From assembly GCF_006517235.1 (NCBI RefSeq), contig NZ_CP041188.1, forward strand, positions 4,526,001 through 4,590,000: 64,000 nucleotides of DNA, given 5' to 3'. This document shows positions 37,218-44,491 of this stretch, one piece after another; positions within the stretch are counted from its first letter, which is position 1; each line of letters starts with the position of its first letter. Below the pieces are notes generated by a model that was given only the letters and a program-made list of their open reading frames with translations, ran no database searches and was not told the origin of the DNA. Both the position numbers and the translations under genes were made by a program. Source of the DNA: Pseudarthrobacter sp. NIBRBAC000502772 (lineage in GTDB: Bacteria; Actinomycetota; Actinomycetes; Actinomycetales; Micrococcaceae).

Positions 37218-38479
37218 GGGTCCTCCTGGCGGGGTTCGTGCGTGCGGGGTTCGTGCGTGCGGGGTTCGTGCGTGCGGGATTCTGATGTGGGGTGGATGGG
37301 GCCGCTGCCGTCCTTGAGAGAGGGCGCCTTGAGCGGCGCCGGCGTGGTGCTGCCCCGTCCGGCCCGGCCGCGGGAGGCGATGATCTCGGCCGTAATGGAC
37401 ACCGCGACCTCGGCAGGCGTGACGGCGCCAAGATCCAGGCCGATGGGCGAATGGAGCCGCTCCAGTGCTTCGGCCGGCGTGCCGTCGGCGAGCAGCGCGT
37501 CGATCCGCTGGCGGTGGCTGCGCCGCGAACCCATGGCGCCCACATAGGCCAGGCCCAGGCCAAGCGCGGTTTCCAGCAGCGGGATATCGAACTTGGGGTC
37601 ATGGGTCAGCACACACACCACGGTGCGGCCGTCCACGCGTCCTGCGGCTGCTTCTGCGGCGAGGTAGCGGTGCGGCCAGTCCGTGACCACTTGGTCGGCA
37701 GCGAGAAAGCGACCCTGGTTCGAAAACGCCGGCCGGGCATCACACAGGGTGACGTCATAGCCCAGCAGTTTCCCGGCCGGGAGCAGCGCGGCGCCGAAGT
37801 CGTTGGCGCCGAAGATCAGCATGCGCGCGGCCGGGAGCCGGCTTTCCACGAACAGGGTGATGGGTTCGGGGTGGGTCTGGTCCCGGCTGTCGGAGCAGCC
37901 GTCAGGTGGTGCCACGCGGACCAAACCGGCGCGGCCGCCTTGGAGCAGCGGCTCGAGCTGGGCGGCTGCCGCGTAAACAGTGGCGGGATGGTCACCCACC
38001 AGCCGGGCAAGTTCCGGGGACTCCATGGCGCGGAACCGCACAGGATCCTGCACGACGACGGCTCCCCCGCCGGCGTCGAGCCGGCGGATCAGTGCCAGGG
38101 CAGTGGTGGACTGGCGGCCCGCCAGGCTGTTCAGCATGGCGAAGTCCATGGCCTCCAGCGAGGATCCGAGCGGCTGGATGTGGACCTCCAGCTCTCCTCC
38201 GCAGGAGAGTCCGACGGCGAACGCGTCCTCGGCACTGTAGCCGAACGACTCAAGGCGGCTGCCGCCGTCGCGCATTACTGCAAGGGCGGCGTTCACCACG
38301 GCCCCCTCCACGCATCCGCCGGAGAGGCTGCCCAGGACGTCCCCGTGCTCCGACACAAGCATGGACGTGCCGAGCGGCCGGGGCACGGAGCCGCCCGCGG
38401 CCACGATGGTGGCGACGGCGCAGCGCTGGCCGGAGACCGCGGGCCGCCAGCCTCCCAGTGAAGGTATTAGGTCCAGCAT
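37208..38479 (-). CDS. xdhC: XdhC/CoxI-family molybdenum cofactor maturation factor
   Basis: A protein of 423 aa. The N-terminal XdhC domain has [20 protein letters not shown] and [10 protein letters not shown]. The C-terminal Rossmann domain has [29 protein letters not shown] and [15 protein letters not shown]. XdhC proteins bind and sulfurate the molybdenum cofactor and hand it to xanthine dehydrogenase. The C-terminus is odd: a 15-bp tandem repeat encodes RTHEP three times before the stop. Normally XdhC follows the structural genes; here it is first. Confidence 0.9.
   Translation of the reverse strand: MLDLIPSLGGWRPAVSGQRCAVATIVAAGGSVPRPLGTSMLVSEHGDVLGSLSGGCVEGAVVNAALAVMRDGGSRLESFGYSAEDAFAVGLSCGGELEVHIQPLGSSLEAMDFAMLNSLAGRQSTTALALIRRLDAGGGAVVVQDPVRFRAMESPELARLVGDHPATVYAAAAQLEPLLQGGRAGLVRVAPPDGCSDSRDQTHPEPITLFVESRLPAARMLIFGANDFGAALLPAGKLLGYDVTLCDARPAFSNQGRFLAADQVVTDWPHRYLAAEAAAGRVDGRTVVCVLTHDPKFDIPLLETALGLGLAYVGAMGSRRSHRQRIDALLADGTPAEALERLHSPIGLDLGAVTPAEVAVSITAEIIASRGRAGRGSTTPAPLKAPSLKDGSGPIHPTSESRTHEPRTHEPRTHEPRQEDPWT
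37231..37275. repeat. Three exact 15-bp tandem repeats in the xdhC 3' end
   Basis: GGGGTTCGTGCGTGC occurs three times in a row. Being a multiple of three it keeps the xdhC frame and encodes RTHEP repeats. The array starts 14 bases upstream of the FAD-subunit start codon, so copy-number changes would alter the XdhC tail and the spacing of the next gene's SD region. Confidence 0.92.
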
Positions 38480-38503
38480 GGCAACACGTCCTTTACCACT
38501 GAG

Positions 38504-38530
38504 GTCCCGGACGGGAATCCTGTCCGGAAC
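38504..38530. promoter_or_regulatory. Inverted repeat in the xdhC upstream region
   Basis: GTCCCGGAC-N9-GTCCGGAAC, 25 bases upstream of the xdhC start, in a 297-base gap. It differs in spacing from the purine operator set. It might be an operator or a leader hairpin. Confidence 0.4.
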
Positions 38531-38600
38531 AGAGCGCGGTCTTGCCTCATAATCTCATTCCTTGCTGGTGTAGAGGGAAAGTCACGGGAGTTGTTTGAGG

Positions 38601-38635
38601 GGACCGGGGCGGGGCCTCTAATCCCGCCCCGGTCC
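38601..38635. terminator. GC-rich terminator hairpin after the AzgA-type permease
   Basis: GGACCGGGGCGGG pairs with CCCGCCCCGGTCC around a 9-base loop. It lies about 140 bases after the permease stop (38777, minus strand) and upstream of xdhC, separating the two units. Confidence 0.75.
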
Positions 38636-38776
38636 GTGACGGCCCAGCCGCACTCCACCGCCGCCCGCCGTCGTGGGTTCCGGTGCTGTGGACCACGGCG
38701 GCGGACGCCTACTCGATGCGGTGGGTGCGGATGGACCGCCGTTTAAGGCGCCCGAATGGGCGGTTACGCCGGGGAC

Positions 38777-40312
38777 CTACGCGCCCAGCAGGGCGTTGAT
38801 CGGCCCGCGGGCGAAGTAGATGATGAAGCCCGCGGTGACCACCCACATGAGCGGATGGACCTTGCCGGCCCGGCCGGACGCCGCACTGATGACCGCGAAA
38901 GAGATGAATCCGACGCCGATGCCGTTGGCGATCGAGTAGGTCAGCGGCATCGTGATGATGGTCAGGAAGGCCGGCAGTGCGATAGAGAACTTGCTGAACT
39001 TGATCTCGCGGATCTGTGCCATCATCATGGCGCCCACCACCACCAGGGCGGCAGCCGCCACTTCGAGCGGCACCACCGAGGTCAGCGGCGTAAAGAACAT
39101 CGAGCCCAGGAACAGCACGCCGGTGACCACGGAGGCCAGGCCGGTACGGGCACCTTCGCCGATGCCGGCCGCGGAATCGATGTAAACGGTGTTGGACGAG
39201 CCGGACGTTCCGCCGCCCACCACTGCGCCCATGCCTTCGACGATGAAGGCCGACTTCAGCCTGGGGAACGTGCCGTCCTTGTGCGCCACTCCGGCGCTCT
39301 TGGCGAGCCCGGTCATGGTGCCCATGGCGTCGAAGAAGTTGGTGAACACCAGGGTGAACACCAGCATGGTGGCCGCGAGGCCGCCGATCCTTGAGAACGA
39401 GCCGAAGAGATCGAACTGGCCCACCAGGCTGAAGTCCGGGGCGGAGACCAGCTGGCCGGCGAGCACGGGCACGTTGAGGTGCCAGCCGCCGGGGTTGTCG
39501 GCGCTGCCGGGTCCGATGTGCATAACGGCCTCGACGACGGCGGCGAGGGCGGTGGTGGCGACGATGCCGATCAGGAGGCCGCCCTGGATCTTGCGGGCCA
39601 CGAGGATTCCCATGACCAGCAGGCCGACGATGAAGACGAGGGTGGGGATGGACGTGATGGAGCCGTCGTTGCCGAGCTGGACCGGCGGGCCGCCTTTGGT
39701 GGGGCGGACAAAGCCGGAGTCGACGAAGCCGATGAAGGCGATGAACAGGCCGATGCCAACGGTGATGGCGGCCTTGAGTTCCTTGGGGACTGCCTTGAAG
39801 ATCGCCGTCCGGGCACCCGTGGCGCCGAAGAGGACAATCAGGATGCCGTTGATGACCACCAGGCCCATGGCTTCGGGCCAGGTGACGTCCTGGATGACGG
39901 CCACTGCCAGGAACGAGTTGATGCCCAGGCCCGCCGCGAGCCCGAACGGGAGGTTGGCGACGAGGCCGAACACGATGGTCATAACGCCGGCGGTGAGCCC
40001 GGTAACGGCCCCCACCTGCGCTGCCGAGAGCCAGCCGCCGGCGACGTCCGTGGGGGCGTTCTCGGCCGAGAAACCGCCCAGGATCAGCGGGTTGAGGATC
40101 ACGATGTAGGCCATCGTGAAGAACGTGACAATGCCGCCGCGGAATTCGCGGGCCAGCGTGGAGCCACGCTTGGTGATCTGGAAGAAACTATCCAGGAAGG
40201 ATTTCGACGCCGGGGGCCGGGGTGCCGCCGTGTGCTCTGCGCCTTCGGGCGCAGCCTGCTTTTCAGCTGCGGTTCGCATTTCTGCGGGGTCCAGGATTGT
40301 CATTTCAGCCAC
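38777..40312 (-). CDS. NCS2-family purine permease, AzgA type (guanine/hypoxanthine)
   Basis: A 511-aa transporter with about 13 membrane segments. AzgA-type signatures are REFRGGIVTFFTMAYIVILNP, PFGLAAGLGINSFLAVAVI, FTNFFDAMGTMTGLAKSAG and GGGTSGSSNTVYIDSAAGIGEGARTG (two blocks). E. coli and Bacillus homologues (YgfQ, PbuG, PbuO) take up guanine and hypoxanthine. It starts 6 bases after the guanine deaminase stop, so uptake and deamination of guanine are coupled. GTG at 40312 or ATG at 40303 may be the true start. Confidence 0.9.
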   Translation of the reverse strand: MAEMTILDPAEMRTAAEKQAAPEGAEHTAAPRPPASKSFLDSFFQITKRGSTLAREFRGGIVTFFTMAYIVILNPLILGGFSAENAPTDVAGGWLSAAQVGAVTGLTAGVMTIVFGLVANLPFGLAAGLGINSFLAVAVIQDVTWPEAMGLVVINGILIVLFGATGARTAIFKAVPKELKAAITVGIGLFIAFIGFVDSGFVRPTKGGPPVQLGNDGSITSIPTLVFIVGLLVMGILVARKIQGGLLIGIVATTALAAVVEAVMHIGPGSADNPGGWHLNVPVLAGQLVSAPDFSLVGQFDLFGSFSRIGGLAATMLVFTLVFTNFFDAMGTMTGLAKSAGVAHKDGTFPRLKSAFIVEGMGAVVGGGTSGSSNTVYIDSAAGIGEGARTGLASVVTGVLFLGSMFFTPLTSVVPLEVAAAALVVVGAMMMAQIREIKFSKFSIALPAFLTIITMPLTYSIANGIGVGFISFAVISAASGRAGKVHPLMWVVTAGFIIYFARGPINALLGA

Positions 40313-40318
40313 CGGATC

Positions 40319-40813
40319 CTAGTAGTCAATCCTGGAATCGAGCGTGTTCCAGGTGTTGAACGGTTCCAGGATGGCGGGAGCCTGGGGGTCGCCCAGTTCC
40401 AGCTTGGCGACCGGCATCAGTGCATCCCGGTCCTCGTTCTCGAAGTACTCGTAGAAGACCGCGTCGTCGAAGCCCACGGAGGCTGCGTCGTGCCGGTCGG
40501 CGGCGAAGACCACGTTGCCGATCCGGGCCCACAGGGCCGAGGCCAGGCACATGGGGCAGGGCTCGCAGCTCGTGTAGAGGGTGGCTCCGCTGAGATCGAA
40601 GGTGCCGAGCTCGCGGCAGGCATTGCGGATGGCGGTGACCTCGGCGTGGGCCGTGGGGTCGTTCGTGGCGGTGACCCGGTTGACGCCTTCGAAGGCGCGG
40701 CCATCCGCGGTGACAACGACGGCGCCGAACGGGCCGCCACTGTCCAGGACGTTGGCTGTTGCCAGATTTATGGATGCGGCCAGGAAATGTTCGGCCGTGA
40801 CGGTTGTGCTCAT
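40319..40813 (-). CDS. guaD: Guanine deaminase (CDA superfamily)
   Basis: This 164-aa zinc deaminase converts guanine to xanthine. The zinc site is H56 with the proton-shuttle E58 in DPTAHAEVTAIRNACRELG, and C86/C89 in TSCEPCPMCLA. The close match to Bacillus subtilis GuaD includes the GGPFGAV start of the fold, and the FEYFEN/NTW C-terminal region favours guanine deaminase over tRNA adenosine deaminase. It is transcribed with the purine permease and divergent from the 8-oxoguanine deaminase gene across a shared operator. Confidence 0.9.
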   Translation of the reverse strand: MSTTVTAEHFLAASINLATANVLDSGGPFGAVVVTADGRAFEGVNRVTATNDPTAHAEVTAIRNACRELGTFDLSGATLYTSCEPCPMCLASALWARIGNVVFAADRHDAASVGFDDAVFYEYFENEDRDALMPVAKLELGDPQAPAILEPFNTWNTLDSRIDY

Positions 40814-41005
40814 TTTGCGACTTCCTTAGTGGCAAGGAAGCCCAGTAACCCGACGGGGACGCGCCAGTGATACGGCTACCAGGCTTCAGCATGTGCTTTT
40901 GAAGGTTCGCCTGGTAGATAGCTTCCCGGAGTCCGGGTGCCCGCCTTTGGCAAGATCGAGATTAGCACCGGACCTGTGATCAGCGCCATAGTTTTCTGGA
41001 AACTT

Positions 41006-41024
41006 AATTTCGTGATGTGAAATT
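41006..41024. promoter_or_regulatory. Putative purine-regulon operator in the guaD / 8-oxoguanine deaminase divergent region
   Basis: AATTTCGTGATGTGAAATT is a symmetric 19-bp site with the N7 spacing of the other operators. A second small palindrome, GTTTTCTGGAAAC, lies at 40991-41003. The site could control both divergent genes. Confidence 0.62.
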
Positions 41025-41174
41025 CAGGTTTCAGCGGGTCACATTGACGCGCTTCCGCGTGCGTCCTACGCTGATTGCCACCGGCTACCCATGGGCAGGC
41101 CGGCATCCTGGATCAGCAGACAGGGCCTAACTGAGCTGGAACGCATTTGTTGCCGACCAGACAAGGAGCCATCC

Positions 41175-42569
41175 ATGGCCCACCCGCTTACCCCGTCCCC
41201 GGTCTCATCCCCTGCCCCATCCCCGTCCAGGCTCTGGATCAAGAACCCGCTCGCCGTTTTCACCGCCAACGGACTCGACGCCGGCGGCGGCATCGTGGTC
41301 AGCGGCGGCATCATCGCCGAGCTGGTTCCGGCCGGCGGACAGCCGTCCGCACCCTGCTCCGCCGTCTTCGATGCTTCCGCGCATGTCCTGATGCCGGGCC
41401 TGATCAACACGCACCACCACTTCTACCAAACCCTCACGCGCGCCTGGGGTCCGGTGGCCAACGCCCCGCTGTTCCCCTGGCTGCAGAACCTCTACCCGGT
41501 CTGGGCGCGCCTGACACCGGACAGCCTGGAACTCGCGGTGAAGGTAGCCCTGGCCGAGCTGCTGCTCTCCGGCTGCACTACGGCAGCCGACCACCACTAC
41601 CTGTTCCCCGCGGGACTCGAGGACGCGATCGACGTGGAGGTCGGCGTCGTACGCGAATTGGGCATGCGGGCCACGCTCACGCGCGGCTCCATGACGTTGG
41701 GAACGGACGACGGCGGCCTGCCGCCGCAGTCCACCGTGCAGCGGCGGGAAGTCATCCTGGCGGACAGCGAACGACTCATTTCGAAGTACCACGAGCGCGG
41801 CGACGGTGCCGTCATCCAGATTGCACTGGCCCCGTGTTCGCCGTTCTCGGTGACCAAGGAAATCATGGCCGAGAGCGCCTTGATGGCAGAGCGGCTGGAC
41901 GTCCGGCTGCACACGCACCTCGCCGAAACCATTGACGAGGAAGACTTCTGCCTCTCGATGTTCGGCCTGCGCACCGTGGACTACTTGGAGAGCGTCGGCT
42001 GGCTGGGCAACCGCACCTGGCTGGGCCACGGCATCCACTTCAACGACGACGAGATCGCCCGGCTGGGAGCCGCCGGCACCGCCGTCGCGCACTGCCCGAC
42101 GTCGAACATGCGGCTCGCGTCAGGCACCGCACGCGTGCTGGAACTCGAGGCAGCCGGGGTCCCCGTGGGGCTGGGCGTGGACGGATCGGCGTCGAACGAT
42201 GCCTCCAACATGATCCTGGAAGCCCGGCAAGCGCTCTATCTGCAGCGGCTGCGCTACGGCGCAGACGTGCCGGTGGAGCGCGCGCTGGGCTGGGCGACTC
42301 GGGGCTCGGCAGCCGTGCTGGGTCGCTCCGATATTGGTCAACTGGCGCCGGGGATGCAGGCCGACCTGGCACTCTTCCGCCTCGACGACCTGCGCTTCTC
42401 CGGGAGCCACGACCCCATTGCGGCACTGTTGCTGTGCGGCGCGGACCGCGCGGACCGGGTGATGGTTGGCGGGCAATGGCGCGTGGTGGACGGTCAGATC
42501 CCCGGCCTGGACGTCGCCGGGCTCATGGCGGAGCACTCGGCCGCGGCCCGGAAGCTCGTGAACGGCTAG
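41175..42569 (+). CDS. 8-oxoguanine deaminase (amidohydrolase superfamily)
   Basis: A 464-aa protein of the TrzN/AtzA/8-oxoguanine deaminase group. WIKNPLAVFTANGLDAGGG, LINTHHHFYQTLTRAW with the metal HxH, RLHTHLAETIDEE, LGHGIHFNDDEIARL and GLGVDGSASNDASNM make up the complete metal site. The similarity to the experimentally known Pseudomonas enzyme runs through the N-terminal region. It deaminates 8-oxoguanine to urate, feeding the urate pathway directly. AAGGAG precedes the ATG. Its last 23 bases recur at 43784-43806, behind an inserted cassette. Confidence 0.9.
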   Translation: MAHPLTPSPVSSPAPSPSRLWIKNPLAVFTANGLDAGGGIVVSGGIIAELVPAGGQPSAPCSAVFDASAHVLMPGLINTHHHFYQTLTRAWGPVANAPLFPWLQNLYPVWARLTPDSLELAVKVALAELLLSGCTTAADHHYLFPAGLEDAIDVEVGVVRELGMRATLTRGSMTLGTDDGGLPPQSTVQRREVILADSERLISKYHERGDGAVIQIALAPCSPFSVTKEIMAESALMAERLDVRLHTHLAETIDEEDFCLSMFGLRTVDYLESVGWLGNRTWLGHGIHFNDDEIARLGAAGTAVAHCPTSNMRLASGTARVLELEAAGVPVGLGVDGSASNDASNMILEARQALYLQRLRYGADVPVERALGWATRGSAAVLGRSDIGQLAPGMQADLALFRLDDLRFSGSHDPIAALLLCGADRADRVMVGGQWRVVDGQIPGLDVAGLMAEHSAAARKLVNG

Positions 42570-42623
42570 TCCAGGGCAGGCTGCGGGCTCCGTCCGCTCC
42601 GTCCGGGCCGTCCGCCTCCCCCG

Positions 42624-42685
42624 TTTCGATGGTTCCCTGCGCAGACGATGGTTCGAACCATCGAGTATGCAGGGAACCATCGAAA
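42624..42685. repeat. Compound palindrome, family C copy 1
   Basis: Outer arms TTTCGATGGTTCCCTGC and its exact complement (17 bp) surround an inner perfect palindrome GATGGTTCGAACCATC. It lies eight bases past the stop of the AbiEi/DUF559 gene. The second copy, in the same orientation, is at 43715-43772. Confidence 0.93.
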
Positions 42686-42693
42686 TGGCGCCG

Positions 42694-43647
42694 CTAACCT
42701 GCATGTCGGAGGGCCCGCAGGACGCGCATCTTGAACTCGTGTTCCTGGAACAGGTCCTGCCACTTGATCCGGATGAATGTCCACCCCTCCTCGGTCAGCG
42801 CCTTTTCACGTTGCCGCTCCTTGTAGATGACCTCGTCGGTTGGCTCGTAGTCGAAGTACTTCACCTTGCCGTCGAATTCCAGTGCCACCTTCTTCTCCCG
42901 CCAAGCGAAGTCCAGCCGGTGCTTGCCTTCCGGCGACCATACGACCACCTGGAGCTCGGGCGCTTCAATGCAGAGCCGGTGAATCAACTCACGCGTCAAC
43001 GTCTCACCCGGTGACTCCGACCGCACGTCTGCGTTCTCAATGGCTCGACGCAGCGTTCGTACGCCATTGCGTCCCGCCAACGAAGCACTCATCCGACGGA
43101 TTTCCGCCAGGTCAGCGCCCATCCTGAGGGCATGATCCATCAACACCAGGGCCTGCCTGTTGGTCAGCATGAGGCAGCAATCCACCACGGTGCGCTCCAG
43201 TGAAGTGCAGGGCATGCCGTCCACGAAGACAATGTCCGCTGTCTGCAGCGACCTGGTGTGGGCAACTACGTCGCGGCCATGGGAAGTGCGCGAAGGAGCC
43301 GACTCCTGGGTGACGTGCACACAATCGTCAACGTCCCACAGGTACAACCGGTGGAGGCGGGCAGCCGAGGTGTGGCTGTAGACGAAGCCGCCGCCCGACG
43401 TCGTGAGCGTTCCGTGAGCGTGCGCGGCGATCAGTTGCCGGCTGCGCACCCAAGGTTTTTGGCCCGCCCACGTGCTGCCGCGAATGTAACAACCTCGGCG
43501 GAGCCTGACCAGGCTGCCGGCTCGCACCAAAGCCGATACTTTGCGTGCATTGAGCCCGGACTCCTGCAGCTCGCCGGTCTGCCACAGGTCCATTCCAGTG
43601 GGCAGCACGCCACCCGTAGTCATCGTCAACTGCGCGTTGTTCGTCAT
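42694..43647 (-). CDS. AbiEi-antitoxin-like winged helix plus DUF559 (Vsr-like) nuclease-fold protein
   Basis: A protein of 317 aa. Residues 10-60 resemble the AbiEi-type winged helix: LQESGLNARKVSALVRAGSL, then VRLRRGCYIRGSTW. The middle has the conserved SHTSAARLHRLYLWD and TSLERTVVDCC blocks. Residues 235-310 look like a DUF559/very-short-patch-repair nuclease fold: HRLDFAWREKKVALEFDGKV with the D...E-x-D-x-K residues, then ERQREKALTEEGWTFIRIKW. No toxin partner is next to it. The ATG at 43647 is preferred because GAGG precedes it. It lies between two copies of a compound palindrome and may be the mobility gene of that cassette. Confidence 0.75.
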   Translation of the reverse strand: MTNNAQLTMTTGGVLPTGMDLWQTGELQESGLNARKVSALVRAGSLVRLRRGCYIRGSTWAGQKPWVRSRQLIAAHAHGTLTTSGGGFVYSHTSAARLHRLYLWDVDDCVHVTQESAPSRTSHGRDVVAHTRSLQTADIVFVDGMPCTSLERTVVDCCLMLTNRQALVLMDHALRMGADLAEIRRMSASLAGRNGVRTLRRAIENADVRSESPGETLTRELIHRLCIEAPELQVVVWSPEGKHRLDFAWREKKVALEFDGKVKYFDYEPTDEVIYKERQREKALTEEGWTFIRIKWQDLFQEHEFKMRVLRALRHAG

Positions 43648-43714
43648 GGGACAAGCCTCGAACGGCACTACCGGTGGGCGACAGCGGAGTTCGTCCTATG
43701 TGGATAACGCCGGA

Positions 43715-43772
43715 TCGATGGTTCCCTGCGCACACGACGGTTCGAACCATCGAGTGCGCAGGGAACCATCGA
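43715..43772. repeat. Compound palindrome, family C copy 2
   Basis: Outer arms TCGATGGTTCCCTGCGCA and its exact complement (18 bp), inner GACGGTTCGAACCATC with one mismatch. It lies 67 bases upstream of the AbiEi/DUF559 start and 11 bases before the second copy of the deaminase 3' end. Confidence 0.93.
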
Positions 43773-43816
43773 ATCGGCGCAGGCTCGGAGGCTCGTGAAC
43801 GGCTAGGCATGTAAAA

Positions 43817-43849
43817 GCGGGCGGCACCTCCCCAGGTGCCACCCGCCCG
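43817..43849. terminator. Hairpin terminator, probably the original one of the 8-oxoguanine deaminase gene
   Basis: GGCACCT/AGGTGCC with loop CCCC, extended by a GGGC/GCCC stem with a small bulge. It lies between the cassette and the 57-aa gene (stop 43947, minus strand) and could end either. Confidence 0.7.
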
Positions 43850-43946
43850 TTGACTCTGTTGCGCAGAGTCCGCCCTGAACAGGGCCCACCGCCGCAGGGT
43901 TCCCTGTCCGAGCTTGCGAGGAGAGGGGCTGCTGGGGATGGAGCTC

Positions 43947-44120
43947 TTAGGGACGCTGCCGGCCGAATACCGGGAGCGCGCGCATCCAGCGGGAGAACCC
44001 GCCTGCACGGTCACAGTCGGCCGGAATGTAGAAGTCGGGATCCGTGGCGCCGAACGGCAGGTACAGCTCCTGGCCGGGGGCCGGGAAATCCACGACGTTG
44101 TTCTTATCCTTCGAGTCCAT
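43947..44120 (-). CDS. Small protein, 57 aa, next to uricase
   Basis: A short gene with a strong SD (GAGGAGGAACAG before the ATG at 44120) and a complete frame. The protein begins MDSKDKNNVVDFPAPGQELY and then has LPFGATDPDFYIPADCDRAG and the basic tail GFSRWMRALPVFGRQRP. There is one Cys and no signal peptide or membrane helix. No family is recognised. A good purine-regulon operator lies 27 bases upstream, so it is probably expressed with urate genes. Confidence 0.72.
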   Translation of the reverse strand: MDSKDKNNVVDFPAPGQELYLPFGATDPDFYIPADCDRAGGFSRWMRALPVFGRQRP

Positions 44121-44147
44121 CTGTTCCTCCTCGTTCTTGCTGTTGAC

Positions 44148-44166
44148 TTTTCCGTACTCCGGAAAA
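44148..44166. promoter_or_regulatory. Purine-regulon operator between the 57-aa gene and uricase
   Basis: TTTTCCGTACTCCGGAAAA is a 19-bp inverted repeat with 7-bp arms and the N7 spacing of the set. A half-site with TGTGGAAA lies 15 bases further at 44179-44186. It is positioned to control both divergent units. Confidence 0.68.
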
Positions 44167-44370
44167 CTTTTATTGTTATGTGGAAATTCTATGAGGGCCC
44201 GGGATCAGCGTCAAGACCTCGGCCGCAGGGACGCGCACCCGGCCGGTCACAATCGGAAAGTACATAACAATTCCCGGGAGGTGATGTACACCACTGGCAG
44301 GAGTGGGCTACGCTTTTTTCACTTCGTGGCGCAGGTCACGTAACCTGGGAGCAGCAGGCAGGGTCGTAAT

Positions 44371-44402
44371 GAGCTGGCATCAATGGATGCCGGCTCTTTT
44401 TT
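44371..44402 (+). terminator. Intrinsic terminator inside the uricase leader
   Basis: GAGCTGGCATC and GATGCCGGCTC (11 bp, one G-U pair) with loop AATG, followed directly by six T. It lies 90 bases upstream of the uricase start on the same strand. No gene precedes it on that strand, so it must end either a small RNA or the uricase leader. Confidence 0.88.
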
Positions 44403-44413
44403 GTTGGGTCGGC

Positions 44414-44475
44414 TCCACCAGAAACGCGTTGGAAATACGCGCTTAATTTCGTTGGTGGACCGTAAAGGTTCCACC
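44414..44475 (+). promoter_or_regulatory. Two mutually exclusive hairpins before uricase (candidate RNA switch)
   Basis: TCCACCA (44414-44420) can pair with TGGTGGA (44453-44459), closing a stem with GAAA/TTTC and CGCGT/ACGCG inside. The same GGTGGACC (44454-44461) can instead pair with GG(T)TCCACC (44467-44475) around GTAAA. Both cannot form at once. The second ends 16 bases before the uricase start codon. No known riboswitch class was recognised. Confidence 0.6.
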
Positions 44476-44491
44476 TCGTAGAAGTTGGGAT

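Larger units (their letters stand above)
42547..43806. mobile_element. Palindrome-flanked cassette with an AbiEi/DUF559 gene, bounded by a direct repeat
   Basis: The end of the 8-oxoguanine deaminase gene, including its stop, is found twice: at 42547-42569 and at 43784-43806. The last 16 bases, GCTCGTGAACGGCTAG, are identical and 21 of 23 match overall. Between the copies lie one gene (42694-43647) and two near-identical palindromes (42624 and 43715). The probable original terminator of the deaminase gene (43817) comes right after the second copy. This is what an insertion with duplication of the target end would leave. No transposase or integrase is visible other than the nuclease-like protein itself. 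Confidence 0.65.

Noticed and set aside
33415..37602. An open frame extending the xanthine dehydrogenase far upstream
   Set aside because: The part above 36279 is a low-complexity shadow of the FAD and xdhC genes; the true start has AGGAGG and a normal iron-sulfur N-terminus.
42645..42665. GGTTCGAACC as part of a tRNA T-loop
   Set aside because: It is the centre of a perfect palindrome, and no acceptor stem, D-arm or anticodon arm surrounds it.
42694..43647. A complete type IV toxin-antitoxin pair
   Set aside because: Only the AbiEi-like winged helix is found; no AbiEii-type nucleotidyltransferase toxin lies on either side.
44300..44402. The uricase leader as a 4.5S/SRP-type RNA, because of CAGGTC and GGGAGCAGC segments
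   Set aside because: The conserved SRP loop GGAAG-GCAGC order is absent; CAGGT pairs with ACCTG instead. A ZTP or glycine riboswitch was also considered, but the conserved cores are missing.
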